Source of the DNA: Amoebophrya sp. A120
Taxonomy: Eukaryota; Sar; Dinophyceae; Syndiniales; Amoebophryaceae
Direction: 5' to 3'
NCBI GenBank assembly: GCA_905178155.1
Contig: CAJINV010000001.1
Coordinates: 672,637 to 736,636 of the forward strand
DNA length: 64,000 nucleotides
Shown in pieces: positions 62,693 to 64,000 of the stretch (positions within the stretch are counted from its first letter, which is position 1; each line of letters begins with the position of its first letter). The translations under genes and the position numbers were made by a program. The notes below the pieces were generated by a model. It was not told the DNA's origin, searched no databases, and saw only the letters and a list, made by a program, of their open reading frames with translations.

Positions 62693-64000
62693 TGTGCTAG
62701 TCGTTCTTTGATTTTCGCTGCTGCATTCTTCTTTGATTCTTCTTCCATTTTTCGATGCTGCACTCGCACCGTTTTTCGAAGCCTTGTATTCCGTCGTAGC
62801 GGTCGTGGTCGATGCATTGTTCCATGTGCCGTGTATTGTTGTACTTCACCTGAGAACAACGCAGCATTGAAATTATCGATCCCTAAACTGTATCAAACTA
62901 ACAGATCCTTCATGACCCCGTGACTGCTGCCAAGAAAGAGGTTTCTTCGTGGTCAAGAGAGGAACCCGGCAGTATCAGCCATGAGTACAGCGACCTGCTC
63001 CACGTTCTAAGCTAAAAATATCGCGCTCAAGACAGCTTGTTATATGTTTTGCCCCTGCTCCTGTGGTCAATGTCTTTGCAAGCAGTGCGTAGCTGCTGTG
63101 CGCTGCTGGGGCAGCACTTCTAGATTTATTTCCATACGCACACGACGAGATCAGAATCAGATCCATCTTGTATGCAGAAGGTGAAAATGCATGATGAGCT
63201 GCATGCACTTCCATCTCAATCTCTTCGATTGGTTTTGCCTTGGTACGAGGAACTAGTGGAGGGGGAAGTTTTTTTCACATGACAGGAGGCCGGAAACCAA
63301 AAATTTTGCGGGCCACACTGCGACGCAATTGAGCCGGCGAGCTAGCACTGGATCTTGATGGGAACGGTGCTGCGCTTTTTTTTACAATCAAACTTTCACA
63401 TCTTCGTTCATTTTCCACCCTTGAGTGACATTGGTATGCTCTGAAGCACTTCTTGGATGGTAGTATCAATCAACACTAACACATTGCTGTAGAAGTAGTA
63501 CGAGAGAAATAAGTACCGTTGCTTATGACTGTATATCATGCCAGAATTATATGATAATTGTTTCCGTTTCCTAGAATTTTCTTTTTCGTTCAGTTGCAAA
63601 CAGGCGGAAAGAATTATAGACTGAAATAAATCGAACCGTGTAGAATGAATTTGAGCAGCGATCAGTTCGTGAAATCACAATCCGTTTTTTTTTGTTAGTC
63701 TTTGTTTTTAAGGCTGATTCTTGAGCAGTAGCAGTAGCCATTGCCATGCCATGTCCACCTGTTCACTGTTCTCGCAGCAGTGGTGAAAAGCATCTTCGTC
63801 TTTGTCCCTTTTATCCGGGCAAAACCGAGACGAGAGAGCAAGGACGTGAAACAAAGTGCAGCGTGTTGTGCCATCGGTGGCTCGTAGCATGTTTTAATCT
63901 TCGTCCGAAGACTATTAGTACTGTTGTGCCCCGGGTGAGATCGGGGAATCAGGGCAAGTGACAGAGATAAAAGGGGCACGTGCTCCTGAAGTAAGTATTC
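62693..64000. other. Downstream non-coding stretch, nothing recognised
   Basis: About 1.3 kb of AT-rich sequence to the window end, with short frames only. The last bases (gaagtaagtattc) resemble an exon end followed by a GTAAGT donor, so a new gene may begin near the right edge. Confidence 0.5.

Overview
The window looks like nuclear DNA from a protist alveolate. My best guess is a syndinialean dinoflagellate of the Amoebophrya type, but that is an inference. The evidence is that coding exons are GC-rich, genes are separated by 0.6-2.5 kb of AT-rich spacer, and every gene I can support lies on the + strand. Many exons are interrupted by short terminal-inverted-repeat elements that behave as introns (introner elements). 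Two genes encode 16-repeat thrombospondin type-1 (TSP1) adhesin-like membrane proteins. No bacterial, phage, CRISPR, rRNA or tRNA signature was seen.

Layout, left to right: 3' part of an introner, then a 639-codon open frame (433-2366); an F-box-like plus SPRY-like protein (2935-6120); a 9-exon basic protein (6722-11037); an 8-exon small protein containing an assembly gap (12062-15234); a C-terminally anchored membrane protein (17772-20347); two tandem 16-TSP1 type I membrane proteins (21712-27975 and 28841-37084); a GT34-like glycosyltransferase (37992-39296); a secreted coiled-coil protein (39994-41637); a phosphatidylserine decarboxylase-like enzyme (42945-46959); a secreted thioredoxin-fold protein with a CPFC site (47777-50545); an unknown 484-aa protein (51407-52861); an MFSD5-like MFS transporter (53933-56817); and two low-complexity/coiled-coil proteins (57867-60700, 60731-62692).

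The outstanding feature is the introners. I delimit 34 complete elements and one truncated one, in about ten terminal-repeat families. Almost all begin TAT (a few TA) and nearly all end in ATA, and each is flanked by a 5-bp target duplication (27 exact, 7 with small mismatches). Thirty-three lie inside coding sequence. Where I could build the whole gene, removing element plus one duplication copy restores the reading frame: the hand-spliced totals for five complete introner-bearing gene models with both ends fixed are 2184, 951, 2277, 3174 and 2082 nt, and for the first TSP1 model 3591 nt, all divisible by three. Only one of the 33 can be given GT-AG ends in any register, whereas nearly all ordinary introns in the same genes start GTA (one GTG, one GT-like ambiguity) and end AG. 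So two intron classes coexist in single transcripts.

A second route to a new intron is also visible: a 1.1-kb intron in the second TSP1 gene is flanked by a 41-bp exact duplication of exon sequence containing AG|GT, which supplies both splice sites. The two TSP1 genes are collinear repeat by repeat and so derive from a whole-gene duplication, yet none of their introners appear to share positions.
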